DNA of 64,000 nt, taken from NCBI GenBank assembly GCA_947375135.1, contig CANCER010000001.1:248001-312000 (forward strand), read 5' to 3'. The notes beneath the pieces were generated by a model. That model did not search any database and was not told the DNA's origin. It was given only the letters and a program-made list of their open reading frames with translations. The translations under genes were made by a program, and so were the position numbers. The stretch's first letter is position 1, and every line of letters begins with the position of its first letter. Below are positions 34,852 to 43,477 of this stretch, piece by piece. This stretch comes from Comamonadaceae bacterium. GTDB lineage: Bacteria > Pseudomonadota > Gammaproteobacteria > Burkholderiales > Burkholderiaceae_C.

Positions 34852-35844
34852 TCAAGGCATGGCCAGGTATTTCTTTTCCACACCGGCCGCAACGGTGTAC
34901 TTGGGATCCACAAAGTTGCCCAAGCGTACCTTGCCACATTGCGACAGCATCATGTAGGCGTCCCACTTGTCGTAGCCGTATTCCTTGGCCATCCACATGA
35001 CAAGCTCGTGGTAGGCGATGCGGGTGGCATCCTCCAGCGGCCTGGCACTGCCAATGGCCATGATCTGGTGCTCGGTCTCCAGCCGGGGCCAGTCAATCTG
35101 CCAGCTCTTGATCAGGTCCACATGGATGGTGGTGCGGCTGGCGTATTCAACTGCGGTTCCGCAGACCTCTCCATCGCCCTGGCAAGCGTGGGCGTCGCCG
35201 ATGAACAGGCGGGCGCCCGGCGAGCGCACCGGCAGGTAGGTCACGCTGCCAGGCCCCATGTCGGGCACATCCATGTTGCCGCCGTGGTTGTCGGGCGTCA
35301 GCGAATTAATGGAGTCGATTTCGGGCGACAGGCTTAGCGTGCCAATGTGCGGACGGTAAGGCAGGGTGACGCGCCGGCTCCAGTACACGCCCTGTTCATC
35401 GATGTCGATCTTGCGGGTGATCTCGGGCAGCGGGTCGTTCAACAGAGCCGTGAAGTCGGTTCCTGTGAGCGCACCAAAACGCGGAATCAGGCAACAGGTA
35501 CCGCGCGGATTTGCGCCGCGCGGCAGCATGGACTCGATATACACCGCGACAACATCGCCCTTCTCCGCGCCCTTGACCATGATGGGGCCACTTTGTGGGT
35601 TGAGGAAGGGCACGCGCAGCTTGGCGCTGGGCAGGTCCTGCTCAGTCTGTATTTTTCCGTCAAAGGCATCGCGGGTGTCAACCACCACGCGGTCGCCCGG
35701 GTTGATCTCCATCACCGGTTGTGAATAAGGGCCGATGGTGTAGTGGAACGTGCCCTGGCGCGCCTCACTCAGCTCATGTGTAACGCCTACCGCACCGCGA
35801 GCCTCCCCGCGCAGGTGCATGATCGATTGTGCAAGCCATGTCAT
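34852..35844 (-). CDS. fmdA: Formamidase/acetamidase family amidohydrolase
   Basis: A 330-residue FmdA/AmdA-family enzyme that hydrolyses formamide or other short amides to ammonia and the acid. Characteristic segments are EINPGDRVVVDTRDAFDG (about 46-63), NPQSGPIMVKGAEKGDVVAVYI, the metal/active-site-like NHGGNMDVPDMGPGS (about 195-209) and IGDAHACQGDGEVCGTAVE. The ATG at 35844 has AAAAGGAG 6 bases upstream. It follows urtE by 49 bp in the same operon, linking the transporter to amide use. AmiC/AmiR control (see 41.7-43.5 kb) strengthens a short-chain amide role. Confidence 0.9.
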   Translation of the reverse strand: MTWLAQSIMHLRGEARGAVGVTHELSEARQGTFHYTIGPYSQPVMEINPGDRVVVDTRDAFDGKIQTEQDLPSAKLRVPFLNPQSGPIMVKGAEKGDVVAVYIESMLPRGANPRGTCCLIPRFGALTGTDFTALLNDPLPEITRKIDIDEQGVYWSRRVTLPYRPHIGTLSLSPEIDSINSLTPDNHGGNMDVPDMGPGSVTYLPVRSPGARLFIGDAHACQGDGEVCGTAVEYASRTTIHVDLIKSWQIDWPRLETEHQIMAIGSARPLEDATRIAYHELVMWMAKEYGYDKWDAYMMLSQCGKVRLGNFVDPKYTVAAGVEKKYLAMP

Positions 35845-35893
35845 CTCAATCTCCTTTTTAAAGTCTCAGTTAAGCCACTATTCAGATCAGCCG

Positions 35894-36598
35894 CTAGAAG
35901 GTGATGAGCTCTCGCACCTTGTCGGCCCCCATATCGGCGCCGCGTCCGCGCGCTACCACTTGGCCGCGCACCAGCACCACATAATGGTCCGCGACTGCGG
36001 CGGCAAAGTCAAAAAACTGCTCGACCAGCAAGATGGACATTTGCCCCTTGAGCGATTGAATCACCAACTCAATTTCCTGCACGATGGAGGGCTGTATGCC
36101 CTCGGTCGGCTCGTCCAGTATCAGCAGCGAGGGGTTGGTCAGCAGCGCCCGACCAATGGCCAGTTGCTGCTGCTGCCCGCCCGACAGATTGCCCGCAACC
36201 CGGGCACCCATGGACTGCAGCACCGGGAACAGTTGGTAGACATCGGCATGCGAAAAAACCTTGCCGGCAATGGCGGCCCGCTTTTCGCCGGTCAGGGCAC
36301 CGATGCGCAGGTTCTCGCTCACCGTCAGGTCGGGGAACACCTCGCGCCCCTGGGGAACGAAGCCCATACCTGCGCGAGCTCGCGCCTGCGGCGAGGCTTG
36401 GCTGACATTCGTCTTGCCAAAGCAGATGCTGCCCGAGCGTATCGGCAGCAGCCCCATCAGGCAGCGCAGCAGCGTTGTCTTGCCCACCCCGTTGCGGCCC
36501 AACAGCACGGTGCAAGCGCCCTCGGGCACCGACAACGACACATTGCGCAGCACATGACTGCCGCCGTAGTACTGGTTCAGTTCAGCGATTTCAAGCAT
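35894..36598 (-). CDS. urtE: Urea/amide ABC transporter ATP-binding protein UrtE
   Basis: A 234-residue branched-chain-amino-acid-type ATPase (LivF group). The start MLEIAELNQYYGGSHVLRNVSL, Walker A GRNGVGKTT, LSGGQQQQLAIGRAL and LLILDEPTEGIQPSIVQEIE are the typical UrtE sequence. It pairs with UrtD and the UrtB/UrtC permeases. The YYGGSHVLR signature favours UrtE over generic LivF. It follows urtD by 2 bp. Confidence 0.92.
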   Translation of the reverse strand: MLEIAELNQYYGGSHVLRNVSLSVPEGACTVLLGRNGVGKTTLLRCLMGLLPIRSGSICFGKTNVSQASPQARARAGMGFVPQGREVFPDLTVSENLRIGALTGEKRAAIAGKVFSHADVYQLFPVLQSMGARVAGNLSGGQQQQLAIGRALLTNPSLLILDEPTEGIQPSIVQEIELVIQSLKGQMSILLVEQFFDFAAAVADHYVVLVRGQVVARGRGADMGADKVRELITF

Positions 36599-36600
36599 GT

Positions 36601-37350
36601 TCAGCCCCGTCCCAAGTAAACCTGAATCACACGCGGGTCCCGGCGCACCATGTCCATGGAGCCCTCGCCCAGCACCTGCCCCTCGTGCAGCACCGTCACG
36701 AGATCAGCCACCTGGCTGACGAAGTCCATGTCGTGCTCGACCACCACGATGGCGCGCTGGGGTGCGGCTAGGCGCTTGATCAGGCCCACCGTGCGCGCGG
36801 TCTCCTCGTCGCTCATGCCGGCTACCGGTTCGTCGAGTAGCAGCACCCGGGGCTCGGCGGCCAGCAACATGCCGATCTCCAGCCATTGCTTTTGCCCGTG
36901 CGACAGGGTTCCGGCCAGGCGATCGCGCTCGGCGGCAAGGCCTATGGTGTCGAGTACCTCCTCCACACGCTGGCTCTGCCCGGCGTTCAGGCGCGACATC
37001 AGCATGGCTACAAAGCCCCTGCCCTTGCGCACCGCCAGCTCTACATTTTTTTGCACCGGAAGGTTCTCGAACACGCTGGGCTTCTGGAACTTGCGGCCTA
37101 TGCCCAGGCGGGCGATGGCCGCCTCATCCAGGCCGGCCAGATCCACGGTCTTGTCCAGAAAAACCTCCCCGCTGGTGGGGCGAGTTTTGCCGGTGATCAC
37201 ATCCATCAGCGTGGTCTTGCCCGCGCCGTTGGCGCCAATGATGGCCCGGGTCTGCCCGTAGGGCACCTCCAGTGTGAGGTTGGTCAGCGCGGCAAAGCCG
37301 CCGAAGTTGACGCTCAGGCCGTTCACGTACAGGGCGGTTGATTGCTTCAT
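36601..37350 (-). CDS. urtD: Urea/amide ABC transporter ATP-binding protein UrtD
   Basis: A 249-residue LivG-type ATPase. It has VNGLSVNFGGFAALTNLTL, Walker A GANGAGKTT, the LSHGQKQWLEIGM signature (the LSHGQKQWLEIGMLL form is typical of UrtD) and LLLDEPVAGMSDEET. The ATG at 37350 has AGGAG 6 bases upstream; a longer reading upstream overlaps urtC out of frame. Its start overlaps the urtC stop by 4 bp. Confidence 0.92.
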   Translation of the reverse strand: MKQSTALYVNGLSVNFGGFAALTNLTLEVPYGQTRAIIGANGAGKTTLMDVITGKTRPTSGEVFLDKTVDLAGLDEAAIARLGIGRKFQKPSVFENLPVQKNVELAVRKGRGFVAMLMSRLNAGQSQRVEEVLDTIGLAAERDRLAGTLSHGQKQWLEIGMLLAAEPRVLLLDEPVAGMSDEETARTVGLIKRLAAPQRAIVVVEHDMDFVSQVADLVTVLHEGQVLGEGSMDMVRRDPRVIQVYLGRG

Positions 37351-38435
37351 ACCAAGCTCCTGCGTTTGGCGACCAGCAGAGCACCTGCGCTCCACAAACC
37401 GTTTTTCAGCCCCACCGTGATCAGCAGGGTGGTGAAGGCCAGGATGAAGGGCCACAGGCTGGGCAGGCTAGCGCTGAGCCAGAACTTCAGGCTGGTGACC
37501 AGCACGGCTCCCAGTACCGCGCCAACCAAGGTGCCGCGCCCGCCAATGGCAACCCACACCGCAATTTCAACCGACAGCAGGGGTGACACAATGCCGGGGT
37601 TGATGATGCCCACCTGCGGCACATAGAGCATGCCTGCCAGGGCAGCAAGCGCTGCCGACAGGCACCAGGCGGCGAGCTTGATGCGGTCGGTGCGGTAGCC
37701 CAGAAAGCGCAGGCGCGGCTCGTCGTCGCGCACGCCCACCATGGCCTGGCCCAGACTGGAATCCGCAATGGCGCGCAGCAGCAAATAGGCGGCGGCAAAT
37801 ACCACGCAAGAGGCGCAGGCCAGCCAGACTTGGGTAGAGGCCTGGGCCAGCTTCAGCCCTGCCACCGAGGTGAATCCCGTCAGCCCGTTGTTGCCGCCCA
37901 GACCCAGGTCGTTGTTGAACAGCAGCAGCATCAGAGCGTAGGTCAGCGCCTGGGTGATGATGGAGAAATACACCCCGTTGATGCGCGAGCGGAAGGTGGC
38001 AAAGCCAAACACACCCGACACCAGCAGGGCCATGGCCACGGCCAGCAGCACCGCCACCGGCAGTGAACTGAAGATTTGCAGGATGGCAGGGAACTGGGTC
38101 CAGCCCATGAACAGCATGAAATCCGGCAAGACCTGGGTGTCGCCATAGGCGGCATTGAGCAGGTAAAAACCCATGGCATACCCGCCAATGCCAAAGAACA
38201 CGCCATGCCCGAGGCTGAGAATGCCCAGCAGGCCCCAGACAAAATCCAGCGCCAGTGCCAGCATGGCAAAGCAGACGATCTGCCCGATCAGGTTGACCAG
38301 AAACAGCGACAGGTACCAGACACTTTGCGCCGGAAACACCAGGTGTGCGAGCGGCAGGTAGGCAGCCAGTGCCAGGAATAGCAGCGCAAAGGTGTAAGGA
38401 CCCAGGCTGCGAAAAAACAGGTTGAGCTTGGACAC
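37347..38435 (-). CDS. urtC: Urea/amide ABC transporter permease UrtC
   Basis: A 362-residue LivM-type permease with about ten hydrophobic helices. Typical UrtC segments are the GHGVFFGIGGYAMGFYLL loop (about 75-92), NNDLGLGGNNGLTGF and VGVRDDEPRLRFLGY. The start is GTG at 38435 with GAGGAA upstream. It lies 4 bp after urtB and overlaps urtD by 4 bp. It forms the transmembrane channel with UrtB. Confidence 0.92.
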   Translation of the reverse strand: MSKLNLFFRSLGPYTFALLFLALAAYLPLAHLVFPAQSVWYLSLFLVNLIGQIVCFAMLALALDFVWGLLGILSLGHGVFFGIGGYAMGFYLLNAAYGDTQVLPDFMLFMGWTQFPAILQIFSSLPVAVLLAVAMALLVSGVFGFATFRSRINGVYFSIITQALTYALMLLLFNNDLGLGGNNGLTGFTSVAGLKLAQASTQVWLACASCVVFAAAYLLLRAIADSSLGQAMVGVRDDEPRLRFLGYRTDRIKLAAWCLSAALAALAGMLYVPQVGIINPGIVSPLLSVEIAVWVAIGGRGTLVGAVLGAVLVTSLKFWLSASLPSLWPFILAFTTLLITVGLKNGLWSAGALLVAKRRSLV

Positions 38436-38439
38436 GGTA

Positions 38440-40050
38440 TCAGTTCCTCGTCTTCAATGCGAACAGCCCTTGCGGCCTGCGCTGGATGATCACCACGATG
38501 AGCAGCAGCACCGCCACCTTGGCCGCCACGGCGCCGTACAGGGGCTCGATGAACTGGTTGATCTCCCCCAGAAACAGCGAGGACACGGCCGTCCCCAACA
38601 GGCTGCCCGCGCCCCCCAGCACAACGACCATGAAGGCGTCGATAACAAAGCTGGTGCCCATGGAGGGGTTAACGCTGGTGATTTGCGTGAGCACCACCCC
38701 GGCCAGTCCGGCCAGGCCCGCACCCAGCCCGAAGGCCAGTCGGTCCACGCTCTCGGCCGCCACACCCAGGCTGCGCGCCGTGTCGCGGCGCTGCGTAGTG
38801 GCGCGAATCAACAACCCGAAGCGGGTGTGCTGGATCAGGAAATAGGTAGCCCCGAAAATCAGCAGTGCCAGGGCAATCGCAAAGATGCGGTTCCAGGTGA
38901 TGAAGAAGCCGGCAAACAGGCTCATGCCACCATTCAAAAAGTCTGGCGTAATGAACTCCACGTTTTGCGGCCCAAAGCCCAACTGCACCAGCTTGACCAG
39001 GGCAATGCTCACCGCCCAGGTGGCCAGCAGCGTCTCCAGCGGGCGGCTGTACAAGAAGCGGATCACACACAGCTCGAGCAGGATGCCGACCAGCGCACAG
39101 ACCAGAAACGCCACCGGGATGGCCACAAAGATATAGGCACCAAACAACCCCGGCAGATAGTTCTGCATGAGCTGCTCCACCACATAGGTGGTGTAGGCGC
39201 CGATCATGATGAACTCGCCGTGCGCCAGGTTGATCACGCCCAAAAGGCCAAAGACGATGGACAAGCCCAACGCGGTGATCAACAGGATGCCGGCATAGCT
39301 CAGCCCGCTAAACAGCACCGAGGCCACATGCCCGACCCGCAGCAGACCGTCTATGGTTTTCAGCGCGATCCGGGCTGCCGTAACAGAAGCTGCGTCCGAG
39401 ACTGGCGCATCGGCCGCCAGGAAATTGGTCAACAGGGTGCGCCCGGCCTCGCTGGGGACTTCGGCCACCGCAGCAATCGCTGCCAGCCGCTCGGCCGGCA
39501 CAGCGCTCTGCAGCCCGCGCTTGGCCAGGGCCATCGCCAGTTCCGCGCGTATGCCGGTATCCCGCTCTGCATCCAGCGCCTGCTTGACCAGTACCGGGTT
39601 CAGGTTGGCAAAGGATTCATTGACCAGTGTTGCTGCGGCGCGGCGCGCCTTCAAGTCGGGGCTGCCCAGCGCGAGTTGCGCCGCGGCAACTGTCAGCGAG
39701 CGGCGCAACACAATGGTAGGCACCATAGGCGATTCCTCTGGCGCTGCCACTCCACCTGCGGGGGCCAGCGTGGCAGCATCCAGCGGGGCGTCGCCACCAC
39801 CGAGCAGCGGGCCTCGGGTGGCGCTGCAAATATAGGTTCCACCACCAAGGGCTTCAATGATGCGGGTGGCCCAGGTGCGGTCCTCGCCCGCACCGGCTTC
39901 GAGCAGGCGGTTGAGTGCAGGGATTTGCTCAGCGCTGCACAGGCCCTGCACCAGGGCCAGGCGATCGGCACCCGCCAATGGCGCAGACGACGCTTGCACG
40001 GCCAGCAGCCAGAGCGCTGCAGCCACGAGAAGTCGCCAGAATGGGTTCAT
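38440..40050 (-). CDS. urtB: Urea/amide ABC transporter permease UrtB
   Basis: A 536-residue protein. A signal peptide (FWRLLVAAALWLLAVQASSA) and a periplasmic helical domain of about 200 residues precede the LivH-type permease core (about 235-536, with LGVINLAHGEFIMIGAY and GGAGSLLGTAVSSLFLG). The large N-terminal extension is characteristic of UrtB in urea transporters and absent from amino-acid LivH proteins. This supports urt over liv naming. It follows urtA by 80 bp containing a strong hairpin. Confidence 0.92.
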   Translation of the reverse strand: MNPFWRLLVAAALWLLAVQASSAPLAGADRLALVQGLCSAEQIPALNRLLEAGAGEDRTWATRIIEALGGGTYICSATRGPLLGGGDAPLDAATLAPAGGVAAPEESPMVPTIVLRRSLTVAAAQLALGSPDLKARRAAATLVNESFANLNPVLVKQALDAERDTGIRAELAMALAKRGLQSAVPAERLAAIAAVAEVPSEAGRTLLTNFLAADAPVSDAASVTAARIALKTIDGLLRVGHVASVLFSGLSYAGILLITALGLSIVFGLLGVINLAHGEFIMIGAYTTYVVEQLMQNYLPGLFGAYIFVAIPVAFLVCALVGILLELCVIRFLYSRPLETLLATWAVSIALVKLVQLGFGPQNVEFITPDFLNGGMSLFAGFFITWNRIFAIALALLIFGATYFLIQHTRFGLLIRATTQRRDTARSLGVAAESVDRLAFGLGAGLAGLAGVVLTQITSVNPSMGTSFVIDAFMVVVLGGAGSLLGTAVSSLFLGEINQFIEPLYGAVAAKVAVLLLIVVIIQRRPQGLFALKTRN

Positions 40051-40088
40051 AAGAAAATGGAGTCCAGGTTAAAGGGGCTGTGCAACAA

Positions 40089-40114
40089 GGAGGCCGGACA
40101 CCCGTCCGGCCTCC
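40089..40114 (-). terminator. Strong intra-operon stem-loop between urtA and urtB
   Basis: An 11-bp perfect GC-rich stem (GGAGGCCGGAC/GTCCGGCCTCC) with a 4-base loop lies 16 bp downstream of the urtA stop. No T-run follows, so partial termination or 3'-end protection of the urtA message is more likely than full termination. Such structures usually raise binding-protein abundance over membrane components. Confidence 0.6.
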
Positions 40115-40130
40115 CTGGGTCACCGGTGGA

Positions 40131-41375
40131 TCAGGCCTTGATGTAAGGGCTGTAAGGAATTGGCTTCTCCAGTCCCTTGGCCTTCCAGAGAATGTCAAAG
40201 CCCTGCTTGGCGTTGATGGAGCCAATCATGTTGCCGCGCCAGAGGTACTGATTGGACGGGTCCATCTTGGCGACGTAGCCCGCCGGGTCGGCCACGGACA
40301 TGCCTGGCAGCGCCTTGCGCACGGCGGCAGGATCGGCCGACTTTGCCTTGGTGGCAGCAGCGGCCCAGAGGTTGAGTCCCATGTAGGTGCTGACCATGGG
40401 ATCGATCACCATGTCGGGGCGGTGCTTGAGCTTTTTGGTCTCCACATACTGGCGCCATTCAGCCTTCAACTGCTTGTTCAGCGGTGTATCCACGTTCTGG
40501 AAGTAGCACCAGCAGCTCAGGTGGCCCACCAGCGGCGTGGTATCAATGCCTTCGAGGTCACTGTCCACCACATCGAGTCCCAGTATCGGGATGTCGGTGG
40601 CTTTCACGCCCTGGTTGATAGCTTCCTTGAACAGGGCCGGCACCGAGTCGCCCACCACCGTCATCACCACGATGGCCTGGCCGCCGGGTTGGGCTGCAAA
40701 GGCCTTGATTTCGCGGATGATGGTCTGGAAGTTCGAGTGGCCAAACGGTACGTATTGCTCGCGCAGGGCGGAGTCACCAATGCCCTTTGTCTTGAGGTAG
40801 CCCTTGAGCATCTTGTTGATGGTGCGGGGCCAGACATAGTCGCTGCCGATCATGAAGAAGCGCTTGGCTCCACCGCCCTGCGCGCTCATCAAATATTCCA
40901 CTGCGGGCAACACCGAGCTACTGGGCGGCGAATTCAGATACACGACGTTTTTGGACTGCTCTTCGCCTTCGAAGTGCAGCGGATAAAACAGCAGGTTGTC
41001 CTGTGCCTCGACCACCGGCAGCACCGACTTGCGCGACACCGAAGTCCAGCAACCGAACATCGCAGACACCTTGTCGCTCTGGATCAGCTGCTTGCCCATC
41101 TGCGCATACATGGGCCAGTCGGAACCCGGGTCCACCACCACGCCTTGCACTTCCCGGCCCAGCACGCCGCCCTTGGCGTTGATCTGGTCGATGGTCATTA
41201 GCGAGATGTCCTTGAGCAAGGACTCATTGTTGGCCATCGCACCCGACTGCGAGAACAGCAGGCCGATTTTGATTGGGCCTTTTTCTTCCGCTGCAAGCGC
41301 CATGTTGGGTATCGTTGCCGTTGACGCCACAACCACACCCGAACCGACTGCCGATAGGAAATTCCGTCTTTTCAT
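40131..41375 (-). CDS. urtA: Urea/amide ABC transporter substrate-binding protein UrtA
   Basis: A 414-residue periplasmic binding protein of the Leu/Ile/Val-binding fold, UrtA/FmdD group. The N-terminus MKRRNFLSAVGSGVVVAS has a twin-arginine-like RRNFL followed by a hydrophobic stretch and an AxA-type cleavage site near MALAAEE. Family segments include PIKIGLLFSQSGAMA, FGCWTSVSRKSVLPVVE and LFYPLHFEGEEQSKNVVY. The ATG at 41375 has CGGAG 8 bases upstream. First gene of the seven-gene operon, preceded by a leader with an intrinsic terminator. Ligand may be urea, formamide or another short amide. Confidence 0.9.
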   Translation of the reverse strand: MKRRNFLSAVGSGVVVASTATIPNMALAAEEKGPIKIGLLFSQSGAMANNESLLKDISLMTIDQINAKGGVLGREVQGVVVDPGSDWPMYAQMGKQLIQSDKVSAMFGCWTSVSRKSVLPVVEAQDNLLFYPLHFEGEEQSKNVVYLNSPPSSSVLPAVEYLMSAQGGGAKRFFMIGSDYVWPRTINKMLKGYLKTKGIGDSALREQYVPFGHSNFQTIIREIKAFAAQPGGQAIVVMTVVGDSVPALFKEAINQGVKATDIPILGLDVVDSDLEGIDTTPLVGHLSCWCYFQNVDTPLNKQLKAEWRQYVETKKLKHRPDMVIDPMVSTYMGLNLWAAAATKAKSADPAAVRKALPGMSVADPAGYVAKMDPSNQYLWRGNMIGSINAKQGFDILWKAKGLEKPIPYSPYIKA

Positions 41376-41681
41376 TGCATGACTCCGTCCAAATAGAAAG
41401 TACAAAAAAAAAGCCCGCACCAATACATTTGGTTGCGGGCTTGTTTGCCGGTGTTGCCGTTGACGCTTTTGTCTTCGGTAACGTGTCCACGACACCGGGC
41501 TTTGCAGCCTTTGTCGCAGTCCATGTAATTACGCAATACGCGTGCCAGGCCAAAACAGGCGGGTATGGCGCTTTGATGCACGAATCTTGCATATTGCAGT
41601 AACAGCAAGCCCGCAGCCGCACCAAACAAGGGGAGCCTGGTTCCATTTCAGTGCAGCGGATAGAAGCCCAATCACCCATTT
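41376..41681. promoter_or_regulatory. Divergent control region and urtA leader
   Basis: This 306-bp gap separates the divergent urtA and amiC genes. It contains the urtA-strand intrinsic terminator at 41402-41442, described separately, about 28 bp before the urtA start. Further upstream a short stem-loop ATGCA/TGCAT (41576-41592) can form in the leader RNA. A weak -24/-12-like match (TGGGCTTCTATCCGCT, minus strand) lies next to the amiC start. No gene is visible. Confidence 0.6.
41402..41442 (-). terminator. Leader terminator before urtA, probable AmiR antitermination target
   Basis: On the minus strand a 9-bp stem AAGCCCGCA/TGCGGGCTT is capped by an inner CCAA/TTGG stem with one bulged base and a 5-base loop. 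It is followed at once by nine T residues, the classic intrinsic terminator layout. It ends about 28 bp before the urtA start, inside the operon leader. A terminator here would silence the operon unless antiterminated, which is the known action of AmiR on amidase leaders. Confidence 0.85.
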
Positions 41682-42878
41682 ATGAACGACAAGCACATAC
41701 CATCACGCACTACTGCGCCCATCAAGATAGGCGTTCTCTACTCCAGCACGGGGGTCACCTCGCTGGTGGAGCGCACCCAGTTGCAGGCTGTCCAACTCGC
41801 TATTGAAGAAATCAATGACGCCGGCGGTGCCCTGGGTCGCGAGCTCGTCCTCGTTAGCCTGGACCCGGCCAGCAGACCGGACAACTACCCCGGCATGGCG
41901 GAGCAGTTGATTCTGGAACAGGGCGTGCGCCTGGTCATGGGCTGCCATATGTCGAGCACGCGCAAGGCCATGCTGCCCATCGTGGAGCGCCACAATGCAT
42001 TGCTGTTTTATGCAACGCCCTACGAAGGGTTTGAATACAGCCGCAATGTCTTTTACGCCGGGGCGGCGCCCAACCAGAACATCCTACCCCTGGCCAGCTA
42101 CATGCTGTCCCACCACGGCACACGTGTGGCCATGGTGGGCTCGGACTATGTGTGCCCGCACGAATCCAACCGCATCATGAGCGAGCTGATCCACGAGCGC
42201 GGTGGCGAAAGGGCCCATGAGAGCTACCTGCCGCTGCATGCCACGCTCGACGACTTCCGAGCCGTGGCCAAACGCATCCAGTCGCTCAGCCCGGACTTCG
42301 TGTTCTCGACCGTGGTGGGTGCCGGCAATGCGCACCTGCACCGCGCCCTGGCCGAAGCAGGGCTGACCCCCCTGAAGGCGCCAGTTGCCAGCCACATGTG
42401 CAGCGAAACTGACATTGCATCCATAGGCGTGGACCTCGCGGAAGGAATCATCACTTGTGCGAGCTACTTCCAGTCGCTCAACACCGCAGAGAACCACAAG
42501 GTTGTCTCTCGCCACAAGGCCCGCTTTGGGGAGCAACAAAGTACCAACGTGTGCTGGGAAGCCGCCTACTTCCAGACCCACCTGATCGCCAAGGCGCTTT
42601 CTAAAGCTGGCAGTGAAGATCCCACGTTACTTGCACAGGTTTTGCCCGGTCTCGACTTCGAGGCACCTCAGGGCTTGGTGCGCATTGACGAGCAGAACAA
42701 CCACACTTACCTGCAACCCCGTATTGGCCGATGCAATAGCCAGGGCCAGTTCGATGTGCTGGCAAGTGCATCCAACCTGGTGCGTGCCGATCCCTTTGTA
42801 GTTGCCCATACCGTGCCGCTCTGGACGGGCGTAAACCCCATTAACAAGGAAGGTGCCGTGCAAGGGGTCACGCCATGA
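41682..42878 (+). CDS. amiC: AmiC-like amide-sensing regulator
   Basis: A 398-residue protein with the periplasmic-binding fold but no signal peptide, as in AmiC. It shares with UrtA the opening PIKIGVLYSSTGVTSLVE and the LFYATPYEGFEYSRNVFY segment. AmiC proteins bind short-chain amides in the cytoplasm and release AmiR when inducer is present. The stop overlaps the amiR start as ATGA, giving the tightly coupled pair seen in the Pseudomonas amidase system. It is divergent from the urt-formamidase operon, which is its likely target. Confidence 0.88.
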   Translation: MNDKHIPSRTTAPIKIGVLYSSTGVTSLVERTQLQAVQLAIEEINDAGGALGRELVLVSLDPASRPDNYPGMAEQLILEQGVRLVMGCHMSSTRKAMLPIVERHNALLFYATPYEGFEYSRNVFYAGAAPNQNILPLASYMLSHHGTRVAMVGSDYVCPHESNRIMSELIHERGGERAHESYLPLHATLDDFRAVAKRIQSLSPDFVFSTVVGAGNAHLHRALAEAGLTPLKAPVASHMCSETDIASIGVDLAEGIITCASYFQSLNTAENHKVVSRHKARFGEQQSTNVCWEAAYFQTHLIAKALSKAGSEDPTLLAQVLPGLDFEAPQGLVRIDEQNNHTYLQPRIGRCNSQGQFDVLASASNLVRADPFVVAHTVPLWTGVNPINKEGAVQGVTP

Positions 42879-43477
42879 TCAAGCCGGATATTACGCTCGC
42901 TGTATTGAAGGACATTCGAGAGCTGAGCGTTGTGATTCTTCACCCTCAAGACCAGGACCGCGAAGAAATCAGTGCCCAGTTACGGCGGCTTGGCTGCAAT
43001 TACCAGATGTTTTGGCCTGGACTCGACGCCTTGCCGCCAGGAACTGATCTGGTATTGATGGCAGTCAGGCCTGAAACACTTTCACTGAAGTACCCCTGGC
43101 TTGGGCAACCCACGACACCACCGCTGATTCCAGTCGTAACCTTTGAAAATCCGATTTCAGTAACCGCTGTGTTGCAATTGGAGGCTTTCGCCACAATCGC
43201 CTCTCCCGTTCGTTCGGCGGGCCTGCTCACCGCCATAGCCGTAACTATCAGCCAGTACCGGGCAAGGCGCCAACTGGAGCGCTACATTGTTCGATTAGAA
43301 GAGAAGAATTCCCATACCCAAATAATTGAGCGGGCCACAAAGATCGTCATGGCGAATCGTGGCATAGACCAACCCGACGCTTACAAGTTGATCCGAACGA
43401 AAGCGATGTCCAACCGTGAAAGCATAGAGTCTATTTCCAAGGGAATTGTGAAGGCCAATGAACTGCTGAATTTATGA
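42875..43477 (+). CDS. amiR: AmiR-like ANTAR-domain transcription antiterminator
   Basis: A 200-residue RNA-binding regulator. The N-terminal pseudo-receiver domain (about 15-125) lacks a phosphoacceptor aspartate. A coiled coil (about 125-150, ARRQLERYIVRLEEKNSHTQ) leads to a C-terminal ANTAR domain (ERATKIVMANRGIDQPDAYKLIR and AMSNRESI). AmiR binds nascent leader RNA and prevents termination. The nearby leader terminator upstream of urtA is the expected target. The gene is less GC-rich than its neighbours but the frame is intact. Confidence 0.88.
   Translation: MIKPDITLAVLKDIRELSVVILHPQDQDREEISAQLRRLGCNYQMFWPGLDALPPGTDLVLMAVRPETLSLKYPWLGQPTTPPLIPVVTFENPISVTAVLQLEAFATIASPVRSAGLLTAIAVTISQYRARRQLERYIVRLEEKNSHTQIIERATKIVMANRGIDQPDAYKLIRTKAMSNRESIESISKGIVKANELLNL

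Noticed and set aside
38422..40146. 574-codon open frame opposite urtB
   Set aside because: Shadow frame; urtB has clear permease domains and normal operon spacing.
41655..41672. Possible sigma-54 promoter TGGGCTTCTATCCGCT for urtA
   Set aside because: GG and GC spacing fits, but the -12 box is poor compared with the two guanidine promoters; kept only as a remark.
41682..42878. amiC-like gene considered as a second substrate-binding protein of the transporter
   Set aside because: It lacks a signal peptide, is divergent from the transporter genes and overlaps an ANTAR regulator gene, which is the AmiC-AmiR arrangement.
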